Under the pieces are notes generated by a model. It had not been told where the DNA came from. It was given only the letters and a program-made list of their open reading frames with translations, and made no database searches. A DNA stretch of 64,000 nt. It comes from Monosporascus cannonballus (Eukaryota > Ascomycota > Sordariomycetes > Xylariales). The translations under genes were made by a program, and so were the position numbers. Location: positions 106,909-170,908 of the forward strand of contig QJNS01000171.1 in assembly GCA_004154925.1 (NCBI GenBank), written 5' to 3'. Shown here piece after piece: positions 10,946 through 23,629 of this stretch; positions within the stretch are counted from its first letter, which is position 1; every line of letters starts with the position of its first letter.

Positions 10946-12350
10946 TTCGTATACTTATTCGTTTTTTATTTCCATATCGTCTTATACCGTATACACTTTA
11001 ATTATATTTATTATTAACTTGAACAAAAAAATGTAAAAAATTAAATAGAATTTAATTTTTGAGGGAAATTCCAATTAATAATTATTTTCTAAGATTTTCT
11101 TGGCAATTTTATATAAACCGATATATTTAAAATCGAGCTTTTTGCTAGGTCATTTTATTTAAATATTTTTTGCAACGAAAAAAACCATTTCCTCCTTTTC
11201 GAAAATAAATCCCTTTAAGCTTTTTTAATTATAATATTTGCTTATTTAATCCCGTACGAATTCCAGTTCTGTTTTTATTTTTTAATATAATTATCGTAAT
11301 TATTTTAACGTAAAAATTATTTTAATATTAATCGGACTATCGCCGCATATTTTTTTTTAAACTTTTAAAATAAAATCAAAATTTGCGTTCACAAATATTA
11401 TTTTAATGCTTTCGTAATAACTGGTACTATAACTTAGCTATATAATCGGTAATTTTTTAACCTAATTATTTTGTTCGTAATTAATATAATATTGAAAATA
11501 AATTTCCAAAATTTGATTTATTTATTTTATTTATTTATCCGTTTATAGCTTAAATATATTAAATAACTTATAATTTAAATTTATTTATGTTATAAGGCCT
11601 TGTTAAAATTTTGATGCAAATATCGATCCTTTATTTAATATAATTTTCATTAATAATCCGTATATGCTAAAAATACATCTAAAAAAAGTATATGCTAATT
11701 ATTCGGCGTTTATATCCTTATAATATGGTAAAAAATAAAAAAGTTTCGTAAATCGATCAATAATTACGAAATTATTTTCATAATATATTTTCGTAACTAA
11801 ATCCTTTAACATAGGAAATTTAATAATAAAATCGAATATAATTAAATACTATAATCGCTTTATAATTAATAATAGCTATAATTTCCCGTCTGGCTTATAT
11901 CGTCAAATCTTTATTTTAACGTAAATATCATATTGCCGTATAACTTTTTGTATTATTAATTTTATTTTTAAAAAAATATATATGTTAAAACTATTTTAAA
12001 TTTTTATAAATCCCTGGATATCCCTATAACTGATATTCGTATATTTCTCATATTAAATTTTTTTAATATTTTTTAAAACTTATATCTTATTTATTTTTTA
12101 ATTTTTCGGAAAACTTTCATTATGTTATTAAACTTTTTAATATATATCGAAAAATGCTGCTTAAATTATTATAATTTGTCGTAAGCGTAAAAATCCTTTT
12201 ATAATAATATTAAAAATTATATAACTAATTTTAATTAATTTCTTTTCGAAATCTGATCGCTTACTTTAAACGTTTATTTTGCCATTTTTAATCCTTTTTT
12301 ATAAATAATAACGAAATCGAAATTCGCTAATTCTTTTAAATATCTTAAAT
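10946..12350 (-). pseudogene. B1 integrase core, decayed
   Basis: Minus-strand frames between chromodomain and RT correspond in position and fragments to the integrase of C1 and B2. Stops are dense and borders approximate. Confidence 0.55.
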
Positions 12351-13925
12351 ATCGTCTTATAAATTCCCTAATCGTAATAAATCGGGTAAAATTTAATAAT
12401 CCGTATAAACCTTAACCTAATATAAATTTCCCTTTAAAAAATGCCTAAATTCTTAAAATACCATCATAATAACCATAAATTCCTTATTTAAAATACCGTA
12501 ATTAAGTTCGGCTCCTTTTAATTTATACGAAAAAAATATAATAAAATATAATTTGCCTTAATTATCTCGTTATCCAATCATCACGCCTAACGCATAATTC
12601 GAAATATCGGTTTTTAATTTAACAAAATAATTTAAATTGTATATAATTAATATTAACTCGTTAATAATCGTATTTTTAATATCTTGAAATATCTTTTCCG
12701 TATTTAACGTTTATTTAATTTTTTTTCGTAAAGTTTATTAAAAATATAATTATTTTATTAAAATTTCGAATAAATTCCTTTTCGTAATTAACGAATCTAA
12801 AGAATACCTATACATTTTTAACTATCGTTAACGTTTATTATTTTATAATTACAACGATTTTTTTAAAGTTTATCCTAATATATCTTAAGGTAATAATATA
12901 TTCCAAATATTCCATTTCTTATATATAAAATTAACTTTTTTTTACGTTAACAAATAACTTTACGTCCTATAAAACTTAAAAAACCTTATAAATATATTTT
13001 ACATATATTTCTTTTATTTGCGAAAAAAATAAAAATGTCGTCGAGATAGCAAATAACGAAAATATTAAGGTATTTTCATAATACATACTTAATTATTTGT
13101 TAAAAAATTATTAATACGTTCGTAAATCCTATTAATATAACCAAATATTTAAATAGTTTATATTTCGTCTTAAAAATTATTTTTTATTCGTATTTTTTTT
13201 AATCGTAATAAAATTATATCTATTTTTAAAATCGAATATTATAAACTATTTGACTCCGTAAAATCGGTTTTTTATTTCCGTAATCAGAAATAATAATATT
13301 TAATCATTAATAATAACGTTATTTAATCATTAATACTTAACCATAAGTCGCAATTTTAATGTTTTTTTTAATATAAAAAATATAAGATAACCTGCTAATA
13401 ATTTCGAAAATCGAATTTATCCTTTTTAGAACTGATTTTCCAGATATTCTTTAAAAGTACATAATTTATTTCCGTTAAAATTATAAATAAAATAAAACTT
13501 TATTAAAAGTCCTTTTTTAAAAATTATTTCATAATTGTATTCGTTATATTTTAATAATTTCGTATTAAGTTTTTTCTTAGAAAGCTACTTATATTTATAA
13601 TATTGTAATAATATATCAATTAAATTTTTTAACTTTTGGGGCTGTTATTCTTATTATTTTAAATTATTATTTAATTGCTTTAATTTCGCTTTAATAATAA
13701 TAACAATACGTCGTATTTATTTTTAATATCTGTTTTTTTATATTTTATTTTTTAGGTAATAAGATTTTTATTATATCTTTATACCTGCATTCGTTATTAT
13801 TTTCGATCGAATATTAAAACTTTTTTTCGTTTATTAATAAAAAGTAAAATAAATTTTACTTAATTAATTCTACCGTTAATTAAAACTCCATATTAACGTA
13901 TCCATAATAATCCTAAGATTATATC
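12351..13925 (-). pseudogene. B1 reverse transcriptase and RNase H, decayed
   Basis: Near 13240-13340 the minus strand retains the RT block around DY-QLND-TI and an FD-K-GYN segment. The active-site YLDD is intact at 13037-13048 (CYLDDIF). RNase H follows toward 12350. The segment begins at the A1 insertion point. Confidence 0.75.
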
Positions 13926-14307
13926 TGTTACGTTCAGAAAGGACTCCACCTTCCATTCGATAAACCTCGGGTTTTTATTAATTTCTAGAAATACCAGAAG
14001 ATTTGTAAATAATAAATACCATAATTTCTCGAGATTCCCAGAAACTATAAAAAATATAAAGGATAAAAAGGATATATAAAGTTTGGATTTTTTATATAAA
14101 TAATTACTTATTTAATTTTTTCGTTTTTTAATTATTAATTTAAGTTTTTAACCAAAAATAATTATACCGTTTTTTAATTAAAAAAATACCTTAAAATTTC
14201 TTTAACGAATATATTAAATTATTTTTCGTTTTATTATTACTTATAAATCAAAACTTTTTTCGGATATTACTTATATTTTTAAATAAATATATAATAAGTT
14301 CGTTACA
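13926..14307 (+). repeat. A1 5' LTR with internal deletion
   Basis: 382 bp against 428-431 bp in the other three A LTRs. The missing 46 bp lies between two ctcca strings that are both present in the longer LTRs, so one copy was lost with the intervening bases. A TATA-like gatatataaagtttgg is conserved in all four copies. Confidence 0.85.
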
Positions 14308-14579
14308 TTTTAATAATTTTTTAATTAATAATTGACAGATAATTTACTGTTTAATTAAAGTATAAGCCTTTTTAAATTTAATATAAACGATAATATAAGA
14401 TAACGTTTAAAAAATAAATAATATATACGATTTCCGTTATTAATTGAAAAAACGTTATTAACAAAACTTAACGATTTACCCTTTATTAAAAATTTTTTTA
14501 ATTAATTAATAATATGATATCCTTTATTATTTGATTTTAAAAAAACCTGTTATTCTTATAACCTAAATAATAACTTATT

Positions 14580-15760
14580 TCGGCCCTTAAGGATATTATT
14601 AAAATTTAAGGAAAAAAGTTGGAAAAAAAAGCGGTTAAAAAAAAGTTAAAAAAAAATATAAGGCCGAAAATTAGAAAAAGAAATTTATTACGAAAAAGAA
14701 TTAAGTGCCTTAATAACAGAAATCCGAACCTTAAAAAAATATTTAGCTTATAAAAGGAAAAAAGCTAATTTTTCTTTAGTTTAGCTCCTTTAAAGGGCAA
14801 AGCTAAAAGGCCGGTTATTAACCCCTTTTATTAGACCTAAGGCGAACGTAAGAAAAAACTTTAACCCTATTATTGTTCGGCGTAATTCGGATACGGGAAA
14901 AAGTTATTTTATTTTTTAATTATTATAAAATGTTAAATATTAAGAGTTATAAGTTAATTTCTCCCAAACTTTACGACAAATTAAAAAACATTAATAAATT
15001 CTTAGTTTAAATAAGGTTTTGCCTTAAGTTTTATAAGAATTCTTTACCAGAAAAATATTAAAAAATAATAGTTATTTTTTAATTATTAATTGGACGAATT
15101 CGTTAATAATTCGAACTTATTTTAATGGATTACCTTAAAAAATACCTAAAGAAATTTTTAAATTTTATTAATTATATTTTTAGCGATTACGAAAATTTTT
15201 AAAAAAAATATATATTTTATTCGGTAATCCCAATAAGGAAGAAGATATTATTAAGTAATTTTATTTTTTTTACCAAATTAAGTTAATATCCAAATATATA
15301 ATAAAATTTAACCGTTTAATTATTATTTCGAATTTATTAAAAAATGCATTATTTTATTTTTATTATAATGGCTTAAAATTTTAGGTTAAAAATAAATTAT
15401 ATATAAAACTTAAAATTGGATCCTTTATAAAATATATAAATAAAGTTATTATCGCCAATTAACAAATTTTTAATCGACATTTCGAAAAAAAAACTAATAA
15501 ACGAAATAACGATAAAAACTTTAATAATTAAACCAAAAAGAATAAGGGTAAACTTTAAAAAAAATAAGTTTTGTTTCGAAAAAGCCCAAAAAAATAAGTT
15601 TAAAATAAAATATTTTAATTGTAATAAAAAAAGGTATTTTGAAAGCGAATATTGTTTTTCTGCCAAAAGGAATTCCAAAAAAAAAAGGAATTCCTTAATC
15701 CCAGAAAAAAGCCAAAGCGGCTAAATAAAAAACTAATAATAAGGCAAAAAAGGAAAAAAA
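14580..15760 (+). pseudogene. A1 gag with zinc-knuckle relic
   Basis: Plus-strand frames read a capsid-like, Lys-rich protein ending in a decayed CX2CX4HX4C knuckle at about 15612-15670 (first Cys changed, second intact). Open frames on the opposite strand here are shadows of this gene. Confidence 0.65.
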
Positions 15761-16659
15761 AAATTAACTTAATTTTTTTTAGCCAAAATTTATTATTACT
15801 ATAATTACTTAAATCGAGAATAATAACTTAAAATACGAAAATTATTTTATTTATTAAGATTTTAAAATTAAAACATATAAGTATTATCCCGGATAAATAA
15901 TTTTTAAAATAATTATAAAATTAAAATATTAATATTACCTAAATCTTTAAAAATATAAAATATATATAAAAAATAATTAATTTCGACTAAATATTAATAA
16001 TTACGGATAATTATTCCCAAAATTTTACAAATTTCCAAAATATATTATTTATAAAAAAATATTATCGGTAAACTTTTACGATTTATTATATTTTATTACT
16101 TATTATTAAAATAATTATTTTATTTATTTCAAAATTAAAAAAATAATAACTTTTAATCCGAATAAAATAATAAAATTTTTATCGAACTAAACGATAAATA
16201 TTAATATATTAAAATTCCCCGATAATTAAAATATTTTAAATTTTATTATTTATATTCCGAAATAAAATAAAATTAAAAGGTTATATCGTAAAAATATTTA
16301 TATTATTTTCAGATATTTTATATTTACTACGAACTTTTAAATATAAAAATATCTTTTTCGGAAATTTACTTTTTTAATCTTATAACTTGGGAAATACGGA
16401 ATAAAAAAGTAAATTAAGAAAAAAATCAAATTTTAAAACCTTAATGCAAATATAATAAAAAAACATAATTCCGATGTAAAAACAACTAATATACCAAATA
16501 TACTGTTAAAAAGATTTACGAATAAAGGTTTATTTAAATTGGAAATTATTAAAAATTAAAAAATTATAAAAGCTTTCGAAAATAAGATATCGAAAAGCTT
16601 TAATTAATAAAACCTTATATAAAATAACGAAAAAAACGCGTAGCCAGATTAAAATTTTT

Positions 16660-16770
16660 TTCCGATATAAAAATAAAATACTTAAAGTTATAATTAATTC
16701 CGGAATAAAAAATAATTTTATTTCCCCTGTAATAACGGAAAAATATTAGATTCCCTGGAAATATAAATTA
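16660..16770 (+). pseudogene. A1 retropepsin active site relic
   Basis: Reads VIINSGIKNNFISP, the RIP form of an aspartic protease DSG(A) block; the catalytic Asp is now Asn. Confidence 0.65.
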
Positions 16771-17149
16771 AAGTTTTATAAATTACGTACGGTAAACGGC
16801 AATTTATCTATTTATAAAAACGGACGAATTTTTCGAAAAACGAAAAAAATTTTAATATAAATTTAAAAATACCAAAAATACGTTTTATTGGATATCGTTA
16901 ATATTTCCGGATATAATATTATTTTAAATATATTTTAATTTTATTTTAATAATTTACGGATTAATTAAAAAAAGCAAATATTTTCTTAAGACGAAATACC
17001 AGATAGAAATAATCGAAAAATATATTATATTATTAAAAAAATACGGATTTTTAATTAGATTATTACGGTACCTCCGGAATATCAAAAATATAAAAAATTA
17101 TTTAAGGATAAAAAAAATTACGAATTACCGTTATACGGTTAATAAAACC

Positions 17150-18360
17150 ACCGGATACCTATTAAAAAAAGTATTATCTTAAATTTTACAAAATTTATCA
17201 CATAAATTTAGAAAAATTAAAAGCTTTATAAAAAAAATATAATTAACTTTAAAAAAATATATTTAATTTTTTAACTTTTTTATTAACTATCTAGTTTTTA
17301 TAATACCAAAAATTAAAGATAGTAAATAAAGGATTAATAAAAACGGAAACTTTATTTACCGAAAAATAATTAATTATAAATAATTAAATAATATTATGAT
17401 TAAAAATAGATATTTTTTAATTTTTATAAATATTTTAAAGGAAAATATTAATAAAGTTAAATAATTTACGGCGTTTAATTTTTGCAATAATTATTACCGC
17501 ATTAAAATGCCCAAAAGAAAAAAATGGAAAACGGTATTTAGGATAATATATGGACTTTATAAATATAAAATAATACTTATAAAACTTATTAACGTTTCCG
17601 CTAATTTTTAAATAAATTCGTATTTATTTATTTTGACGATATCCGTATTTATTCCGAAACCCTAAAAAAATACAAAAAATATATTACTTAAATACTTAGA
17701 ATTCTAGATAAAATTATTGTTCGAATTAATTTTATTGAAAATATATAATATATCCAGAAATTAAATTTTTTAAGATTTATTTTTATATTAAAATAAATTT
17801 AAATTTAACGTTCCAAATTAAAAATAATTAAAAATTAATTTATTCCTAATAAGGTAACCATTATAAATATTTAATAAATTTTAGGATTTACGGATTATAT
17901 ACGTAATTTAATTAAGGGATATAAGGATATAATTAGGCCTTTAACGAAATTTACAATTAAGGAATACGTTAAGAAAAAATTCGAACTTTTAAAGGAAATA
18001 AAGAAAACGTTTCGAGAATTAAAAGAAATAATTATTAACGGATTTATTATAACGATATTAAATTTAAACAAAACGAAATAACTAAAAACAAATATTTTAA
18101 AATATATTTTGGGGGCAATTTTGGAATAGCAAAAAAATAACGTCAAATAATACCTAATAATGTATTACTTTAAAATATTCCGAAATATAAAACTTAAATA
18201 CCAGATTTACGATAAAAAATTATTAATAATTATTAATATTTTTAAAAAATAAAAACCTTTTAATATTTATTTTAATTACAAAAATCTTACGCGATTTATA
18301 AAACCCCAAAAGCTAAATAAATAACATAAAAAAATAATAAATTCTTTTGTCCAGATTTAA
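17150..18360 (+). pseudogene. A1 reverse transcriptase and RNase H, decayed
   Basis: The RT blocks occur in order: a decayed DYR-LN-ITIKNRYPL near 17380, the KT-FR--YGLYEYK block near 17530, and an intact active site YFDD at 17629-17640. An RNase H segment with YQIYDKKLL follows near 18200. A minus-strand open frame at about 17895-18146 is a shadow of the RNase H region and recurs in A2. Confidence 0.8.
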
Positions 18361-18559
18361 TTTTAAAATATATTATATTAAAGAAAAAGAAATATTTAAA
18401 TAAATATTTTCAGTCGTAAAAGAATTACGATTCCAAAATTCCCAAACAAAGTATATAAATATTTTAATATAATAGGGATAAAATTATATATTTATATAAA
18501 ATAATAAAAAAATTAATTACCGAATTTTTAATACGGTTCCGGAATTTTTATGATATAAA

Positions 18560-19300
18560 AAAATAAAAAAATTTAATAATTAAAAGGATAACTTAAAGAT
18601 TAGTTATTATATTATGGAAAAATCTATATTCCTAAGGATTAATAAAAATAATTCGTAAAGGAATTCTATAAGGATTTATTATATGGATATTAAGGAATTT
18701 TTAAAATCACTCGATAGCTATAAAAAAATACGATTTTTTTAAATTATGCCGTATAATTAAAATAATTATTAAAAATTATAACGTTTATAATAAGGCTAAG
18801 GTAATACGTTATAAACCTTATGGGTTATTGTAATTTACCGATATTTTTAATAAAATATAAAATATTATAATTTAAGATTTTATTATTAGTTTATTTTTAT
18901 TTAAAAACCTAATTATTAAAATCGAATATAACGGAATATAAATAATTATTAATAAATTTATTAAATATAAATATTTTTTATTTTTTAAAGGAAATATAAC
19001 GGCAAAATAATTAACTTAGGTTTTTATTAAATAATACCTTAATAAATATAAAATACTTAAAAAAATCGTTTTAAACCAAAATACGTTATTTATTTTAAAA
19101 TTCGGTATTAATTTCTTTAAATAAATTAATATTAAATTTAAGTTCTTGATAGCGTATTATCCCTAAATAAATAATTAACCCGAAAAATTAAATTAAATTT
19201 TAAAATAATATTTACGAAATTACGTTAAATATTAATAAAATAATTAAATAAAACTTTTATTATGAATATAAATTGTTTATAATATATTATTTAACGAAAA
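18560..19300 (+). pseudogene. A1 integrase core, decayed
   Basis: A GKIYIPKD segment near 18615 and a YGYQGIFK-like HHCC part near 18680 precede the core. A decayed WDFI-----S block lies near 18870, and a relic of HPQTNGQIERLNQILKQYLR near 19160-19215. Order and spacing are typical of Ty3/gypsy integrases. Confidence 0.75.
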
Positions 19301-19779
19301 TATAGGTATATTTTTTATATAACTATATACGGATATAATGTAAAAATAAAACGACTTAAATAATTGTTTCATAAAATACCAAAAATTATTATAATTACCT
19401 TAAAAGCAAAAATATTAATTGTAAAAATTAAAACGATCCAGGCCCGTTTTTAAAATAAATTATAATTCCTTTAACAATAGATAATTTAGTATTATAATAA
19501 GAAAAAAATTAAAAAATTAATTATAACAAAAAGAAATAAAGTTTACTTATTATGCCAAAAATAAAACGTAATTTTAAATATCTTATAAATCAAAATAAAA
19601 AGATTTAATAATAAATTTAATTTTAAAAAGCTTAAATTATTTAAAGTTAATAAAATTATTTTCAAAATTAATTAAAAATTATTATTACTTAAAAACATAA
19701 AGATATACCCTATTTTCTATATTTTTTTACTTAAACCAATATTTAAGAACGCCCCGTTAAAAATAAATTTAAAATTCGG

Positions 19780-19920
19780 AAAAAATTTTAACGAATACGA
19801 AATTAAATAAATATTAAATTCCAAAATAATTAAAAATAAAATCTAATACCTAATTAAATAAAAAAAATACTTATATGAAAAAAATACGTAAAAACTATTT
19901 AATTATTTAACGAATACGAT
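19780..19920 (+). pseudogene. A1 chromodomain, decayed
   Basis: A relic of the form EY-I--ILNS-IIKNKI-YL-K-KKYLYE-NT at the C-terminus of pol, aligned with the chromodomains of B1 and C1. Trp codons (TGG) have become stops by RIP. Confidence 0.7.
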
Positions 19921-20059
19921 AAATTTAATTAAGATATTTTACCGCCAAAATCCTAATTAACCGTTTTTAATACGGTTAAAATCGTAAGTAATAACGGTTC
20001 TTTATTTAAATTAACCCTTATGGCGTTTTAATCGAAAAAAATAAATATTTCTATTAATA

Positions 20060-20600
20060 TATTTAATTTTGAAATAAATTATGTTTATTTTTTTTTTACG
20101 ATCTTTTTTCATATTTAATTTTTTTCGCTTTTCCAATTTATTTATGTTTTTATGTCCTTTTTAAATAAACGATATCCTTTTAAAATATAATTATTTAAAT
20201 TAATAATTTACTTAAATAATATAATTGGATAATTTTTAAACTTATTAAATAATTAAACGGCTTTTTCGGTTTATTCGGAATTTTTCGGCCCGGATATTTT
20301 TAAGTAATAAAAATAAACTATAATTTTTATTATAATATTACATATTAGCCGCCAAATAATTCTAATAACTTTTTCGACTTTTTAACATTTTGCAAAAAAG
20401 TTTTTTCTCGAAATAACGCGTATATAACATAATTTCAAAATTAAATTAAAAAATCGATTTAATTAATTCGTAATAACTTTTAGTGGAAAATTTAATACGT
20501 TTTCGAAATTTATCCGATATAATCAAATATAATATTATAATGTAAAAAAGGAAAAAAAGTTAAGGACTTACTTTTTTTATCTTTAAGGACAAAAATTTTA
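20060..20600 (-). pseudogene. antisense Cys-motif ORF of A1, badly decayed
   Basis: On the minus strand near 20330-20450 an IDFLI segment is followed in another frame by YTRYFEKKLFCKMLKSRKSY, which lines up with YTPYFENGTSCQIIKEIRCY in the C1 antisense ORF. The relation is distant and rests on this alignment by eye. Confidence 0.4.
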
Positions 20601-20615
20601 AAAGGGAAAAAATGG

Positions 20616-21046
20616 TTTATATTTAAAAAGGATTCCATTAAGCCTAATGGAAGCCCAGGAAATTGGAAACGTTCGGGATCTTTACTTTCCATCGGATAAA
20701 CCTCGGATTTCTGTCAATCTCCAAAAATACCAGGAAATTCGTAAACGACAGATATTATGGTTTTTTAAGATCCCCAGAAATTATAAAAAATATAAAGAAT
20801 AAAAAGGATATATAAAGTTTGGGGTTTTTATGTTAATAATTACTTACTTAATTTTTTCGTTCCTTAATTATTAATTTAAGTTTTTAACCAAAAGCAATTA
20901 TACCGTTTTTTAATTAAAAAAGGAATACCTTGAAATCTCCTTAACGAACATATTAAATTATTTTTCGCCTTATTGTTACCTGCAAATTAAGACCTTTTTC
21001 GGATACTGCTTATACCTCCAGGTAGATGTATGACAGGTTCGTTACA
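20616..21046 (+). repeat. A1 3' LTR
   Basis: 431 bp, full length. Its 3' half is less decayed than the 5' LTR. It ends gttcgttaca before the TSD atatc. The first base is uncertain by one or two positions. Confidence 0.85.
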
Positions 21047-21162
21047 ATATCGTAATTTCCGCATAAAACGATATCGAAATTAATTATTTAATATCGTCCT
21101 TTAATAAAAATCTCGAAATAATTAATTTCGTATATAATTTTTCTATTATTATAAACGAATTC

Positions 21163-21348
21163 CTAACCTTTGACATTTGTTATTATATAAGGTTTTAACT
21201 TATATTTCCATAATAATTTAAACTTATTAACCATATTTTGTGCAATATAATTCCCGCTTAAAGCTCCGTAATCCACTATTACGGTATACCAGTATATTCC
21301 GATTCGTATATCCAAAATCATAAGATCGTTAACGTTTTTTATCGTCAT
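21163..21348 (-). pseudogene. B1 retropepsin, partial
   Basis: A 61-codon open minus-strand segment contains VIVDYGALSGNYIAQNMVNK. VDYGA is the RIP form of the VDSGA protease active site, followed by the expected N(Y/F)I. It is separated from its RT by A1. Confidence 0.7.
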
Positions 21349-21599
21349 ATTTAAAACCCTTTTTAAAAATTCCCTTTAATTTCTTTATATTTCGTTATCC
21401 TATAACTTTTTTATAAATAACCTTTTTCTTTTAATTATTATTTAAATCTATCGAACCTTACTTATATTCCTTCGTTTAACATATTAAGCTATTATATTTG
21501 TCGTTATTGCCGGCATATTATTCTTTTACACCGTATTAATTATTTTTAATTCTTTTGTAATTCCTTTTTTAATTTAATAAATTATTCTTTTATATTTAC

Positions 21600-23248
21600 G
21601 ACTATATCCTATTATACGTCGTCCTTATTATCCTTCCAAAAATCTCCTATAAACTAACGTATTTCTTCTTTAATAACTTTTTTTTGAAAATCTATAATAA
21701 ATACCAATTAAAAATAAAAATCCGTAATAATTTTCTAACAATATTTTTTTACTATACGCTAAATTAACTACTTTTCTATTTAATAATTGTATTATTTATA
21801 ATAACAAAAGGAATTTGTTTATAAATATTATTTTCCTTTAGGCCAACTTTGTATTTCCGCCAATTATTAAACACTTTTAAGCTTATAATTCCAAAATATT
21901 AATACTATTACTTATTATTCTTATTATTTCCGGTATAATTTAAAAAATTTAAATCGCTTATAATATATAATAGTAATTCGTTTATAAATAGGTTGTTTTT
22001 ATTTTTCGTAATCGGGATATTCCCGTCGTCGACAATATATAGTATACATTTTGCCGTATCAATTAAGGATTTCGGAATAAACTTTTTCCGCTTAGTTCTA
22101 GTATTTACGTAATTATCCTTATAATATCTTTTGTTATATTCGTAATATTTATTAAACCAGCTTTTTAGTTTTTTACATTTTTTGTCGGATTTTTTATCGA
22201 AATAATCCTTGTTAGGCTTTTTATTATAAGCTTAATACGTACTTAACTTAAATTATATTAATAATTTTATTATTATTTGTTTAATTATTTTTAAATTATC
22301 CCTCCAGTATAAAACTCTAGTTATCTTACCGTAATTTCTTAGGTTTTCTATATTTATAAGCGTTATGTCCCATTTTGCCATAATTAAAGTATTTAATCTG
22401 GCTTTAATCTTATTTATGGGTAATGCCGAATTCCATAAATCCTGGTGCCGTTCTGTAAAAAATAAAGATATATCTTGTTTTTTTCCCCTAATTAGATTTA
22501 TTTTCCGAACGTAAAGTATATTATTTTTTTCTTATTATTTTATAAATTATTAATTATTAATTTTAATTATTTTTACAATATATCGATCCAAAGTAATTAA
22601 ATATTTAATCCGAATAATTTTATTTTTTATATTATTTTTAAGTCTTTTATAAAATTTATCGATAAAGGTATTAATATTATTATTTTTCTGTCCGGCCTTA
22701 ACCGCAAAATTCTTAAAAATCACGGCATACTTAAATACAAATCCCTTTTATCGGAATTATAAAAATTATTAAATTATAAATTATTTTTCATCCGGAATGC
22801 CGAAATTGTCGCGTATTTTATTTTCGAAATTAATATAAAATAAAAAAATCTTATTAGCAAAATCCTTTTTATCTGGCTCTCTTATTTTCAAAGAATTTCT
22901 TATAATAAGTTCAAACTAATTAGCCGTATTTTCTATTAGGCATATTCTTAATATTAGGGCCATATCCGTTAAATCGTTAAAGTTTAGGAAACGAAAGTAA
23001 ATTCGTACCTAAATCAAAAAAGTCTAAGAATTACCTTTTTTATCGTAAGGTTCTAGCTTTTTAGGTTTTATACGGGCGAAAAAGAATTAAGCAAGTAACG
23101 TAACCCTAAATTATCGAACTTCTTTTTCCAGTTCCCGAATTCGAGCCTGAAGCTGTTAAGTAGGGGTTTTTTAAATATTGGTCGACATTTTAATAATATT
23201 AAATATTGCTCAGAATTTAACGGTATTACTAAATAAAAATTTGCAACG
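21600..23248 (-). pseudogene. B1 gag with CCHC knuckle
   Basis: The minus strand reads a gag homologous to those of C1, B2 and G1, with a knuckle near 22340-22390 close to CFNYGKMGHNAYKY (Cys to Tyr at two sites). The N-terminus near 23200 has the ARI-ELEKE-R-L helix shared by all B-like gags. Confidence 0.7.
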
Positions 23249-23629
23249 TATAACGGCTAAACGGTTTAACTAATTATTAAACCTTAAATCGACGGGTTTA
23301 TATTAACAGGAATATCGTAAAAATCTAAGCAATAAATATAATAACGTATTATGTCTTATAATACCAAAGGTATCTTAGATAACGATATTATATTGCAAAT
23401 TAAAATGATGTAAATTATGAAATTAATAAACGTATATATCCTGATTCCTTTATTACTGTTTATCTTTATTCAGCAAAGCCTTATTAAACGGTTATTTAAT
23501 GCTGCTTAGTCGTATTTAGTTGTACTTAGTTAAAACCCGCTAAGCATTAATCACGTGACCTTGGGCTAACGTAGCTTTGTGATCTTGGCTGGACCGTTTT
23601 CGCAGGCCCAGCTAACTTGGGTTGTAACA
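23249..23629 (-). repeat. B1 5' LTR
   Basis: 381 bp, ending gggttgtaaca in plus-strand reading just before the TSD tttta. Its U3 end is well preserved and its U5 end decayed, the mirror of the 3' LTR. Confidence 0.9.

Larger units (their letters stand above)
13926..21046 (+). mobile_element. A1: chromovirus-type gypsy retrotransposon inserted in B1
   Basis: Begins TGTTACGTTC and ends GGTTCGTTACA, with a perfect TSD atatc (13921-13925 and 21047-21051). It is 7.1 kb. A2 is a second copy. The order is gag with CCHC knuckle, retropepsin, RT, RNase H, integrase, chromodomain and an antisense relic. It is the innermost and so the youngest layer of the stack, yet it is also RIP-mutated throughout. 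Confidence 0.93.
9794..23629 (-). mobile_element. B1: chromovirus-type gypsy retrotransposon inserted in C1 gag
   Basis: LTRs of 381 bp lie at 9794-10174 (3') and 23249-23629 (5'), with a perfect TSD tttta (9789-9793 and 23630-23634). Without A1 it is about 6.7 kb, like B2, of which it is a second copy in the opposite orientation. A1 interrupts it between protease and RT. Confidence 0.93.

Noticed and set aside
10788..11036. Plus-strand open frames overlapping the B1 chromodomain
   Set aside because: Antisense of a clear chromodomain; no independent similarity in C1 or B2.
15397..15678. Minus-strand open frame of 93 codons
   Set aside because: Shadow of the A1 gag zinc-knuckle region read on the other strand.
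17895..18146. Minus-strand open frame in A1, repeated in A2 at 43983-44234
   Set aside because: Antisense shadow of the RNase H region of A elements; its conservation comes from the sense coding sequence and its hydrophobic composition from AT-rich decay.
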